64,000 nt of DNA from Dryas octopetala (lineage: Eukaryota; Streptophyta; Magnoliopsida; Rosales; Rosaceae), in the NCBI GenBank assembly GCA_963921425.1, contig OY992835.1, positions 18,414,001 through 18,478,000 of the forward strand, given 5' to 3'. The notes beneath the pieces were generated by a model, which saw only the letters and a list, made by a program, of their open reading frames with translations, searched no databases and was not told where the DNA came from. The position numbers and the translations under genes were made by a program. Positions 13,601 through 23,740 of this stretch are shown here, in pieces (position 1 is the first letter of the stretch; every line of letters begins with the position of its first letter).

Positions 13601-14437
13601 GTTAATAATAAACATTTCCACAGGTATGGAAATTGGGGAGTTTGCTTCACATATGGTACCTGGTTTGCCATTGGAGGGTTGGCAGCTGCTGGCAAGACTT
13701 TCAACGATTGTCCAGCCATGCGCAAAGCAGTTAGTTTTCTACTCACAACACAGAGAGAGAATGGTGGTTGGGGAGAGAGCTATCTTTCATGTCCAGAAAA
13801 GGTAAAACATGAGAGGAGTATTGTGATATCCTGAATCCCACATCAGCTATGTGCTGGAGAGATATGAGATACATAAGTAAGGCCAATGAATTAAAAAGTT
13901 AACTTCAGCTAGCACTTTTGGATGAGGCCTTAGGTCTGGATAATGTTATAAGCTTCAAGTTTCTTAATCCTGTTGTCATAAATTAAAATATTTCTCTATG
14001 GTGGGTGATGCAGAAATACATTCCTCTCGAAGGAAACCGATCCAATTTAGTACATACTGCATGGGCTATGATGGGTCTGATTCATTCTGGACAGGCAGAA
14101 AGAGACCCGACACCTCTTGATCGTGCTGCAAAGTTGATAATCAATTCGCAGATGGAAAATGGAGATTTTCCCCAAGAGGTTTCTTTCTTAGTTTTTACAT
14201 GACTTGCATCTTGATGAGTGAAATGCATCAAACACAGAAAAAAACATACCATGTTGTATGCATGCTTAAATTTTTACCTGCAATATTTTGTAACCATTAA
14301 TCACTGAATTATGGCAGGAAATCACTGGAGTCTTTATGAAGAACTGCATGCTGCATTATGCAGCTTATAGAAACATCTTCCCTCTGTGGGCTCTTGCAGA
14401 ATACCGAAGTCGAGTTTCATTGCCTTCCAAATCCTAA
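7665..14437 (+). CDS. Beta-amyrin-synthase-like oxidosqualene cyclase, copy 1 (U1)
   Basis: Predicted to cyclise 2,3-oxidosqualene to a beta-amyrin-type triterpene. Sixteen exons: 7665-7865, 9757-9942, 10613-10702, 10832-11029, 11145-11229, 11394-11560, 11639-11830, 11945-12058, 12340-12459, 12554-12676, 12762-12860, 13158-13214, 13332-13522, 13624-13801, 14014-14178, 14318-14437. All join in frame to 761 codons plus stop, the full family length, with GT-AG junctions. The protein starts [10 protein letters not shown]. The beta-amyrin-type motif MWCYCR is at 11399-11416, catalytic DCTAE at 12653-12667, and it ends SLPSKS. QW repeats GGWG are intact. Two introns present in the lupeol-like gene and in CAS are missing: within the exon at 13332-13522 and within 14014-14178. 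TRPPF replaces the usual TRWPF in exon 7, a change shared by all three copies. Product specificity (beta-amyrin alone or mixed amyrins) cannot be read from sequence. Confidence 0.92.
8491..8890. repeat. MITE-like inverted repeat in intron 1
   Basis: The ends carry related inverted sequences: GTGTCAATAGTGTATTTTTTGG with TATTCATTTGAGATTTTGAT at the left, and AATCTCAATTGAATACACC with AAGTGTCAATAG at the right. Internal segments are also palindromic (AAATCCATnnAATT-type repeats). The style is that of Harbinger/Tourist-like MITEs. The same block sits in intron 1 of the other two copies (about 27345-27745 and 47935-48335), so it predates the duplication. Confidence 0.5.
10005..10186. repeat. Long hairpin in intron 2 of copy 1
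   Basis: The left arm (10005-10054, beginning AACAATACTTGGCTCC) is nearly complementary to the right arm (10135-10186, ending GGAGCCAGGTATTGTT). Arms are about 50 bases with a loop of about 80. It is conserved in intron 2 of the other two copies. It is probably a small MITE, and could form a stem-loop in the pre-mRNA. Confidence 0.65.
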
Positions 14438-14929
14438 ATCACTTACTCTATTATGTAGCTCAATCATCCAACATTTAGGATAAAACATAAAAAGGAGTTG
14501 TACCTTCTGTTAATTTCTTTCTTTAACGGCCATTAGTACGTATATGTATGGATGTTTACAAATGCTTCAGCCTCCTAAATTGGACAGATCATGTCTTAGA
14601 TAATTGTTTTTCTCTGAATAATGTAAGTATAAGAAAAGCCTTCATTCGTATTCCTACTCAGCTAATTTTTCTCCTTCAAAATTGTTGGTGCATGATTATA
14701 TGCATCTCTAAGTCATGCCAATTGCAATCGTATGGGAAGGGTGGCAAACTAAAAGCAAAAGGGAAAAATCGGTTGCTCACACATAAATACATATACATAT
14801 GATATATTCCAGTTATTTTCTCTTTCCCTTGTCAATCAGAAATTATATTTAAATGCACAATCTTGATTGACAGTATATCAACATAATATGTCAGAATATC
14901 AACCGTATTGACAGTATATCCAAATGTAC
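14438..14929. other. Convergent intergenic region between copy 1 and the CAS pseudogene
   Basis: Holds the 3' flank of the amyrin-type gene. In U3 the equivalent region runs on to CAS exon 18; in U1 a deletion of about 1.25 kb at about 14905 removed CAS exon 18 and its surroundings. No gene is seen here. Confidence 0.6.
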
Positions 14930-16173
14930 CTGCCCAGCACCAATGAAGGCCAACATAGCCCATGCAGTATAAGTGGCCAGATTTACCTTTTGAGGAAAAT
15001 CTCCATTTTCCATCTGAGAATTTATTAGTATTATAGCTGCCCGATGCAATGGAGTTGGATCTCTCTGAGCCTTTTCAAACAAGAAAAATAACAAAAAAAA
15101 CGTACAGGTACTAAAGTCAGCAACAAAATATGGAAGTTCAGATAATTCATAAAAGCACCCAAAACCCATGTTTGGTGCAAATCATTATGTAGCACCCAGA
15201 AACATATTTAAAATTCCACCAAGTCAAGATTCTCCTAAATTCCAATTTACACTGTTTGTTAAATTTCCTTTCCCAGTCCTGTCCTTTATATCAGAGAATG
15301 AAGAAGTTTTTTTCCCTCTTTCTATCCTTTTCCCCTCTCCCTCCTATCAGTGTTAGTGAGCTAATGACTTCCCCCAACTGCACCCCAACAAAAAAGTTAA
15401 AAAGTAGGAGTACGATTGATATCCAAATGTACCTGCCCAGCACCAATGAGGGCCAACATAGCCCATGCAGTATTGACTATATGTGGCCTATTGTCCTTGA
15501 GATTTGAATACACCTGTTGAAATGACATAGATAGTTGGCATAAGAGTCATGCAAATACTATAAGTATCAAACATAGATCATACATCTTGTAGACAATACA
15601 TCGACAAATCAGTTACAACAGCTACATTAAAAAAAAAAAAAAAACTCCATAAAAATACTGCAGGCGCTATTCCAATTGTGTTATGGTAGATTTTTAATAT
15701 CATATAGTTATAGGTACCAGACCAAGCAGTTAAAAAAAGACCTCTCTTTTCCCTAATATTCTTAGAGAACTGCAGATTGTGTAGAAGTGCATGTACTGAC
15801 AGATCACAATGAAATAGCATCTCAAATGTAAAATATTACACAATCAAACTAATACTCATTACCAAACGTTCTTCAGGAATTGGTACTCTACCCACACAAA
15901 ATCAACTAATTTGTTGAAAAGAGGTATCAGGCCCCACACAAGAAAAGGATATTTTAAATTTGATGAATCATTAAACCTTGTTCTGACATGATAGATAACT
16001 TTCTCCCCATCCACCTGAAGCAAGCTCTTTGGATAACAAAAAAAAAGAAGCCAGTGTCTCCAACAAAAAGTCCAACATGTTATAGTGTCAGACTGTTATC
16101 AAGATCATTGATCAGATGAAATTATGTTTTAATATGCAGTATCTACTTGACAAGAGTAACATGTTAGACTGTC

Positions 16174-16950
16174 TGTTGATGCTGAAAAATGGTAAAGCAG
16201 TCAACGTCGAGTCAAACCACGTGAACCCGTTGACCCACCACTGAGTGGATGACACGTCGAAGTGGGGTAGGAACAGGTAGCTGGGTTCGACTAGTGAATA
16301 GTGGAGAAAGAATAATATCCAATGCACCCTGCGCAAGTATACAAAAGTGAGCGGGAAGGGCACCGGTGTGGTACTGGCTGAAGCTCCTCCGACGCTCAAG
16401 TCAGTGTTCAGAGAATCTGTGAGCAGAGTGAGTGAATAGTATAATATTGATTGAATTGTCCTTTTGTGACAAGAAAGTACCTCTTTTATAGTACTTTTGG
16501 AAGAGTGTCAACCAATCCGGTGATGACACGTGTCCCTTGTAATGACTCGCATTGTAAGAGCGCCACATGTCACCTGTCTCGAGGATCCGAGTGAGTTGAC
16601 ACGGGTTGGGGCCCAGGAGGCTTGAGCTTGGGAGGCCGGAACCTAGGAGGTCAGGACCTAGGGGGCCGGAGCCTATGAGGCTGGATCCTGGGAGGTCAAG
16701 GCCTAGGAGGCCGGAGCTTAGGGGGCCGGAGCCTATGAGGTCGGAGCCTAGGAGGTCAAGGCCTAGGAGGCCGGAGCCTAGGAGGCCGAAGCCTAGGAGG
16801 TCAGGGGCTAGGAGCCCGGGAAGGGCTTAGCCTTTGGGCCTAGGAAGTCGATGCCTAGGAGGGGCTTAGCTTTTGGGCCTAGACCCATACGACATGTTGT
16901 TAAGCCTTGTGTGACTTGTCGTTATACCCAAATGATTCATCATACGAACA
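16174..16950. mobile_element. Solo LTR (777 bp) in intron 14 of pseudogene A
   Basis: Begins TGTTGATGCTG and ends CATACGAACA, the TG...CA termini of an LTR. It is flanked by the 5-bp target duplication CTGTC (16169-16173 and 16951-16955). The empty site is preserved in U3 near 57295 as GACTGTCTAACAGG. No primer-binding site or coding region is present, so this is a solo LTR left by recombination. The family (Copia or Gypsy) is not determined. Confidence 0.9.
16600..16850 (+). repeat. GC-rich 15-bp minisatellite inside the solo LTR
   Basis: Degenerate 15-bp units of the type GGAGCCTAGGAGGCC repeat about 16 times. Because the period is a multiple of three, it gives a long open frame of Arg-Pro-Glu-Pro-rich repeats, which is not evidence of a gene. 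The GC content stands out sharply from the surrounding AT-rich DNA. Confidence 0.85.
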
Positions 16951-19802
16951 CTGTCTAACAGGAGACCTTCACCCTATATATTATATTGAATTTGAAAAAT
17001 AAACCAAGAGCCATCTGTTGCTTGTATCTTTTCAATGAACTTTGCAGCACTAGCAATACAGTTCTCTATTTCTTCCCTCCTATGCCCAGGATATAATTTC
17101 TTGAACAATGTATGTGCTTGAATTGCTGCTGAGGTGAATTCAACATATCTGCATTGCCACTCCAGTCAAGATGACATCAGGCATTTGTCATGATATAGGA
17201 TTAAATGTATAACATTCAAAATGAAACGTGCAGAAATCTTACGGATAATCAATAACAATGTCACCAAAAGTTTCAGCTGGATTGATTAGCTGAAAAAAAG
17301 AATATAGGATAGATTTAAAAAATCACACATATATCATACCATCATCAATATGTATAACAGAGTAGAATGTTGAAGAAATTGGGTAAAAAGTCAAAGAAAA
17401 GAAAAATAGAGCATAAATGATACTCACCTCCAACCACTGGTATGATCTAGTCAATTCATATGTCGCAAAGCCACCATCACCATTCTGCAGTGCTTCCACA
17501 AACAAAAGATTAGGGAATTAGTAAAATACTCCTAAACCCAAAATGCAGGAATATGTAAATATTCTGCCAGCTACTTAAGCCACAAGAACTGCTGAATAAG
17601 AATCATGACATGCTTGGCAGAACTAACATTCAGAACACTCACATGGGTGCATATATCATATAGAAACATTCACATGTAAACTTTCTTTCTTTTATGTTCT
17701 CACCACACTATCATGGATTTTCTCTAGAACTCCCAATTATTATTGTAGACAAAACAGAAAATATTGTAGTAAGTTATCATCATGAAACATTACAGAAACA
17801 TTAGAAGTTAATACCACCCACATTACAATTTGTTTTCAATGCTAATGCTAGCCCAGGACTGACGGCCCAACATTTTGCCATGCAGCCAGGAATTTGTCCA
17901 GTGTAAATCTCATTATCTACAAAAGACAAATCTACACACCTAGACAAAAAGGCTTAAACTGGCAAACAAGTGAACCACAAGAACCTAGCATTAAAATCTA
18001 TCTACGGCCACAAGTTAATTATAAGCTATCATGTCTTTTCTTAAGGTGTCAACCCATATTTTTTTTGGTTTGCTACAACATGGGCCTAGTTTTAACTTCC
18101 TGAACCCATCAACATGTCCTGGCTGAGATTCCAACTCCCATATCAGCCAGAATGCAATATAGCCAATGATTACCTGTAAGGAAAGTGTAACATTTACTGC
18201 ATCATATAATCGCTTTATATCCAATGATTCCCCAACTGTTTCTGTTGGAAGTTTTGATAGCAATAAGGCAGCCTGCACAAAGAAACATATATTATTAAAA
18301 AGATTTATTTGCATGTGAAAATGTTGAGTGCCCAAGCTACCTTCAGTCCTTCCGCTGTGCAGTCGGAGATAGGCCATCCATGATCTGCTGTTGAGAATGG
18401 CCAAGCACCTTTTGAAATGTGGCGATACCAAAAATTTAGATCTCCAGGACAATCTTCTAAGACCTTCAAAGCAAGATACTAGTCAAGCAAGGATACTTAG
18501 CATAAATGTTAAATGATACAGTGATTTTCTGCCCACAAAAACCTGGGAATCTTTTATGTACTCGTGTGCTTTTCTCAAAGTAGGTCCATATTCTTCAACA
18601 AGGTTAGTTGATATGAATGCTTGAATGGCAAAAGAAGTATCCCATGATTGACTTCCATTGTAGCGCTGCAGCAAAGAATAAAAAATAAAAATAAATTAGC
18701 AACATATTCACAAAGTTGTAAATTTGTAACAAACTCTTACCACAAAGGACTAAAATGAGATTGCATGAGGTGAGAAAGAGGGAGTGCATCTGAGTGAATC
18801 TGCAAACTAAAGAAAATGCCAATTATGCAACTCCATTGGCATGTTGATACATGCTGGAGATCTTTTGGCAGCCTTGTAATAATGAAAAAAGAAGAAGAAG
18901 TAAAATAAAAAATTTGATGGAAGGCTACTAGTTCTTTTCTTTCATTTCCCATGTACTCCTTATGTTCTAGAATGTAAATTTTCTATATAATGTAACAGGT
19001 TAGTAGGTTACTGACCACATCAATGGGTATTTTATATTGTTTTTTTTTTTAAGTTTAAATTTTTGGATCATATGGGTATATTCCTCAAAGAGGATGTTTT
19101 CTTGATATAAGTTGTGATTAATTGTCATTCAAAAGCAATGGACCCAACAATAGAAAAAGTAAATAATAGTTGTCAGTGGTAAAAACATCTCACACAAACT
19201 AATTTTACACCAATATGAGAATTAACATGGACTAAAACAATGTTTTCCTGAAGCTTCTGTTAAACTTGCAGTTTCACGCATTGCTCTCTACTACATATAA
19301 ACCAGAAAACAAAAAACAATATGGATGATGATACACATCATCAAAATATCTCCATGCTTACCTTGTTAACAGGCCCTATGCATATATACCGAGTATTTTC
19401 ATCTTCATAGTGAATATGCTCCATTACAGTCAGCAAAGCCTTCTCCCTCAATCGTTTTGCAGGCCAACGCATAAAAACAGGTTCAAATACATAGTGAAGA
19501 GATGCCCACAAAATATCCTGAACCATTGGGTGTGGGTAGTATAGATCTTCCTAACAATTTTGTAAAGCATCCCATGTAAGCATCCGAAGAACATTTGTGA
19601 TGAACTATTATAAATAGATTACCTGTACAATTACAGCTAGGTGAAAACTGATCATGCACATACATACACATATGTAGTGCACATGTGTAGTATTTGTATT
19701 TGAAGAGTTATAGGAAAGCAATCTCTTACACCAACCTGTTCCTATTCTAGAACCATAAATCATACATGTACTTGCAAATAAATATCATGGTATCATGATA
19801 AA

Positions 19803-20319
19803 ATTGGTTTTGGGTTGGATGCTCTAATTCTATCATGGTATCAGAGCCAGGTTATCCGCGTGTAAGGCCCAACGGCCACACGTGCTCCCACGTCACCCAA
19901 TACAATTTATTCACGTGTAAGGCTCAAAATATCGCCACACGTGCAGGGGCGTGTTGAGAGTAATGTGGAGCAATGTCCCACATCGGAAAACTAGAGTTTA
20001 GCATATGTGCTTATAAGTCTTGGGCCTCTCCACCCATTGCCAATTGGTTTTTGGTTGGATGCTCTAATTCTATCATGGTATCAGAGCTTGGTTATTCGCG
20101 TGTAAGGCTCAACGGCGCCAACACGTGCTCCCACGTCACCCAATACAATTTGTTCACGTGTAAGGCTCAAAAATCTTGCCACACGTGCGGGGGCGTGTTG
20201 AGAGTAATGTGGAGCAATGTCCCACATCGGAAAACTAAGGCTTAGCATATGTGCTTATAAGTCTTGGGCCTCTCCACTCATTGCCAATTGGTTTTGGGTT
20301 GGATGCTCTAATTCTATCA
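19803..20319 (+). mobile_element. TRIM retroelement cluster (LTR fragment, LTR, LTR)
   Basis: Two complete 124-bp LTRs (19952-20075 and 20196-20319) begin TGTTGAGAGTAATG and end ATTCTATCA. A third, 5'-truncated LTR end is at 19803-19835. After the first and second LTR ends comes TGGTATCAGAGC (19836 and 20076), the primer-binding site complementary to initiator tRNA-Met. Each internal domain is only about 115-120 bases and ends in a purine-rich GGGGGCG-type tract. This is a terminal-repeat retrotransposon in miniature in the order partial LTR, internal, LTR, internal, LTR. CAS exons 5 and 6 are missing at exactly this place. No flanking target duplication was found. Confidence 0.85.
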
Positions 20320-20944
20320 CCTATCACCATCAAAGATGCATGTCAACTAATATTTTTAAAGGATTACGTAACTGGCACAATCCAACAAGATAAACATAGC
20401 ATTCATACTGAAAGCCACATTTTCCCCCATGAAGTAATTGTAGTCACGCCACCATGGTCTAATATCCATTTTCGTGCTATTTCCATTGCCCCTTGTCCAT
20501 CATCAGCACCTTCACCAAGCAACCTCAAAGTAACATAATTTAGTGCAGTACCAAACATGGTACTTGGGCCCTCAATATGTAGACCCGGCCCATCTTTATT
20601 CTGCAAAAAGACTGATCAGTTCTTTGGACGAAGATGTAACGACATTAACTGTAAAAAAGTCATCCATCGTATAAGCAATTCACTGTGTTTGAGTAATTTG
20701 TCAATATTGGCTTTTAAGAGAAGGAGAGTGAATATGAATCATATCGATCAGTTTGTTTACTTTATTATTAAACAAGGAGAAAATAACATGAAATTCTATG
20801 TGGAAAGGAATGCTTTTTCAAAAAAGCATTAATTTCATGAGAAACGCTTCTTGCCTGATGATTATAGACGTATCTGCACATCTCCTGTTGATGCTCTTTT
20901 GATAACACAGCATTTAGAGCTCCGGTAATTGATAGTGTAATGAC

Positions 20945-21150
20945 CTGTTGCAATTGGTAAGTCATACACTTAGCCACCAAATACTTTAAAAATCTCGATT
21001 CATTCATTTCACTACGACAAAGGCCATGAAATTCCAAAATGATTATGCAGTCATCTTTGGGAATCCAAAATATTTTCTCATATTTGGCCATAAAATATGG
21101 AATTTATGTGTTTTCATACAAACATCGATGGAAGCACATAGTGTTTTTCA
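20945..21150 (-). other. CAS intron 2 remnant up to the unit breakpoint
   Basis: Collinear with CAS intron 2 at 61818-62041 until GTGTTTTTCA at 21141-21150. There the sequence departs from the intact gene and enters the LRR fragment. Confidence 0.8.
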
Positions 21151-21237
21151 GAAATCTTGGTCATAACAAGCTCAACGGACAGCTGACTGATATGTTTGGG
21201 AAACTTTCTAAACTCAAAGAGCTGTATGTTCTGCTAA
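21151..21237 (+). pseudogene. Leucine-rich-repeat protein fragment at the U1/U2 junction
   Basis: Translates on the plus strand as NLGHNKLNGQLTDMFGKLSK followed by LKELYVL. This matches the plant LRR consensus (NxLxGxLPxxFGxLxxLxxLxL) of receptor-like kinases and proteins. It is only about 28 codons, with no start and no kinase domain. It occurs again at 38443-38529, both times fused to CAS intron 2, so it marks the original duplication breakpoint. Confidence 0.7.
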
Positions 21238-21888
21238 ATGAAAAGGCCTTTTCAAGACACTTCAACCCTTCTGTTCTCCTAGCTTTTGCATAATAATAAG
21301 ACATCCTTGTGGATAGTGCCATAAAAAAAGTATGCTTATTGTATCTATCAGAATATCAGATACACAAGTAGTAGATAAAAATGAACATTACTATCAGCCA
21401 AAATCTTCTCCCACAGTATATGACACATTGACACAGGCAGAACTCGAAGAAAATTAAGGTCATTTCTGAACTCAATGAAGCCAAAACAGAACTTCCTGAG
21501 AAGTACTATACCCCCATCCAGGCATTCTCTTCTCTGACCTTGCGGGAGGCCATTCCCAATTCCCAGTTATTAATTTATACACTTCGTAATTTCACATGAG
21601 TCTTGAATCTTAAACCTTGTTTGTGGATGTTCGCACTTGAATGGGCCTGCAACCATATAATATAGGGATTTTTATAACTCCAGTACTCAAACTTTGATAC
21701 ATATTAATCAACTATTAAATTTTGAAAATGCAAGTTAGTAAGAAATAGACAACAACATATATCAAGTTAAAGAATGTCCAACACCTGCTGTTATATTTTG
21801 TTGTGTTTTTTGGGAATGCATGCATATTCTGTTTTCTGTCGTTTACTGGTCGGTTAATGACTAATATTGAAGGAATGCCATGTCATAT

Positions 21889-21909
21889 TCTCTCTCTCTC
21901 TCTCTCTCT
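21889..21909. repeat. (CT)n microsatellite followed by AT repeats
   Basis: About ten CT units followed by TATA-type repeats. The orthologous tract in U3 (39684-39748) is expanded to about 33 units. Confidence 0.9.
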
Positions 21910-22263
21910 ATGTATATATATATATATATATAGATATACATATATATGGTATGTTTGCTGAGGATCGATCATATATAAACCATTTCTCTGTTAAGAGCTC
22001 TCCATGAGTTTGTAGTCAAATCAGGAGGAATATATTAATGATTATGAGTGCATGCATGGCATTGGCCGGTAGCTACAATGGATATGTTTTTTTTTTTTTT
22101 TTTTGTTGTGATTAATCGGTACGTACAATGGATATACTAATTGTGCATGATATTGATAAGGTTATGTTGCATGCATGTTTTACATCTAGCGAATGCCCTC
22201 TGCTTTGAGCAAAACAATAAATATTGCACATATCATCATGAGGCACAATTTGTTAAATGTACG

Positions 22264-22311
22264 TAGGGGTCGGCAATGGGCCGGGCTGGGCTAGCCCGGC
22301 CCAAATTTTTC
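22264..22311. mobile_element. 48-bp terminal remnant of a hAT-type element with duplicated flank
   Basis: The first 48 bases of the element at 40106-42427 (TAGGGGTCGGCAATGGGCCG onward) follow the target duplication AATGTACG (22256-22263). Instead of the rest of the element, the left flank is repeated: 22121-22263 (143 bases, ending in the target site) recurs as 22344-22486. This looks like an aborted repair after excision or a template switch. Confidence 0.8.
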
Positions 22312-22707
22312 TGACGTACAATGGATATGTTTTTTTTTTTGTGACGTACAATGGATATACTAATTGTGCATGATATTGATAAGGTTATGTTGCATGCATG
22401 TTTTACATCTAGCGAATGCCCTCTGCTTTGAGCAAAACAATAAATATTGCACATATCATCATGAGGCACAATTTGTTAAATGTACGTATCATATAGTTCT
22501 TGTGTTTTCAATTATTTAAATATGCATCTTCCATGTTTTTCTTAGCTTATTTTTCTTGTTACCTTATAAAATTATGTCATATATTAAAATTGGCTGGCTC
22601 CTATATTTGAGGATGTAGCAATGACTTCAGTGATGGGCAGCTTAGCTTGATTTTATATTTGAGTTTTAATTACCACATGCCATTAATATATAGAGTAGTA
22701 ATAAATA

Positions 22708-23740
22708 GGGCAATGCTAGAGTGCCCTAATTAGGGCACGTGCTCTAATGACATAGAATTTCCATGTCAATTAAATCATTTAATACATCTAATAATCTATG
22801 CCACATAAATTTTTAAAAATACTAATATAACCTGGTTTAAAATTCTACAAAACATTAATTAAATTACAAAAGGAAAAAAGATTTAAAAAAGGTTTCATGA
22901 CAAAATTAAAAAACCTATAAATGTACGTTCTATCTCTTTAAGAAATTTTTGTCCCAATTTTAGAACCCTAAAAAGCTCCCCTCACTATTTTGATCTTGTC
23001 ATATGTGGATGGTTCCAGATCGAATAGTTTTATAATTTTGGCGTTCATAATTTTGAAGTTCTAGATAACTATGAAAACAATGGAATTTATCTCATATTAC
23101 CCTACCCTGCATTTGAATGGATTTACGATGACCCGTTAATGAATTAGATTGGAAAGCAGCAATACTGCATAATCTTAATTCCATTGAAGTTTTCCTTTTG
23201 TATTCTTGTTGCCCTTGAACCCTTCAACACGGTTATCATAGATGAAAGCTTTTGATTTTTGCAGGTTTTTTTAACGAAGACAAAATGAGTTTCGATAATA
23301 ATCTTAATTGGATTGATGGGTGATGATAGAATTGAGATTATGGGTTTAGCTAATTCTTCAAAGGGAGTCTCCTTTCTCTTCCAGATGAGTTGATTAAACC
23401 TTGCTCTTTAAATAAAGTTTTTAATGAAAAGTGGAGAAGATAATAGCAATATCCATGGGAGCAGATGAATATATTGCTGTTCAGAATTTTGTGTGTGATC
23501 TGAACGTGTGTTGCAAATTTTCAGTACGGAGAAGATAACAAATTAAGTATAAATTAAGACAATTAGATTTGGGTTGGATAAGACAGTCTTTCAATAAATA
23601 TGATATTAATTTCATATTAAAAATAAATGGTGAGGTGTATAATCACCAAAAAACAAAAGAATGATGTGTATTATTTAACTTTGCCACATAAGATTAGGGT
23701 ACATGTATTTTGTGCCCTATTAGGGCACAAAATCTTTCCC
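22708..23740. mobile_element. Mutator-type miniature element, 1033 bp, with 9-bp target duplication
   Basis: Flanked by TAATAAATA at 22699-22707 and 23741-23749, a 9-bp duplication typical of Mutator-like elements. The ends are related inverted repeats: GGGCAATGCTAGAGTGCCC at the left, and a right end whose complement begins GGGAAAGATTTTGTGCCC. Both ends hold a GCCCTAATnAGGGC palindrome. No transposase is seen. The interior contains a segment (about 22897-23580) also present at 5411-6068 in U1, of unknown origin. Confidence 0.8.

Larger units (their letters stand above)
14930..20944 (-). pseudogene. Truncated, rearranged cycloartenol synthase pseudogene A
   Basis: Antisense copy of the CAS gene at 54796-63143. 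Remaining exon equivalents, in gene order: exon 3 (20855-20944), 4 (20409-20600, 3-bp deletion turning GGWG into GPG), 7 (19362-19550), 9 (18543-18665), 10 (18341-18463), 11 (18174-18272), 12 (17428-17484), 13 (17243-17289), 14 (17005-17148, [12 protein letters not shown] for [12 protein letters not shown]), 15 (only 15977 to about 16040), 16 (15433-15513), 17 (14987-15070), plus an extra partial exon 16 (14930-14970) fused behind exon 17. Exons 1, 2, 5, 6, 8 and 18 are missing. Exons 5-6 coincide with the TRIM cluster, exon 8 is lost between short repeats near 18780, and half of exon 15 is lost at an A-run. A solo LTR sits in intron 14. It cannot encode a cyclase because the MWCHCR exon is gone. 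Confidence 0.92.
4951..21237. repeat. Segmental duplication unit U1
   Basis: Homology to U2 and U3 starts near 4951 (CTATATGAAAAGGCC, compare 21232 and 38525) and runs through an amyrin-type gene into a truncated antisense CAS copy, ending in the LRR fragment. U1 lacks about 1.3 kb of leader that is present in U2 (21605-22896). It differs internally by a solo LTR, a TRIM cluster and several deletions. The boundaries are read by eye from shared sequence. Confidence 0.85.

Noticed and set aside
13502-13623. In-frame stop (TAG) following GSWYSLF in the amyrin-type genes
   Set aside because: The TG|GTATAG donor and CACAG acceptor join GSW to YGNW in frame in all three copies, so the stop is intronic.
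16606-16830. Arg/Pro/Glu-rich open reading frame
   Set aside because: Produced by a 15-bp minisatellite inside a solo LTR; no start context, no domain, no homologous frame in the other units.
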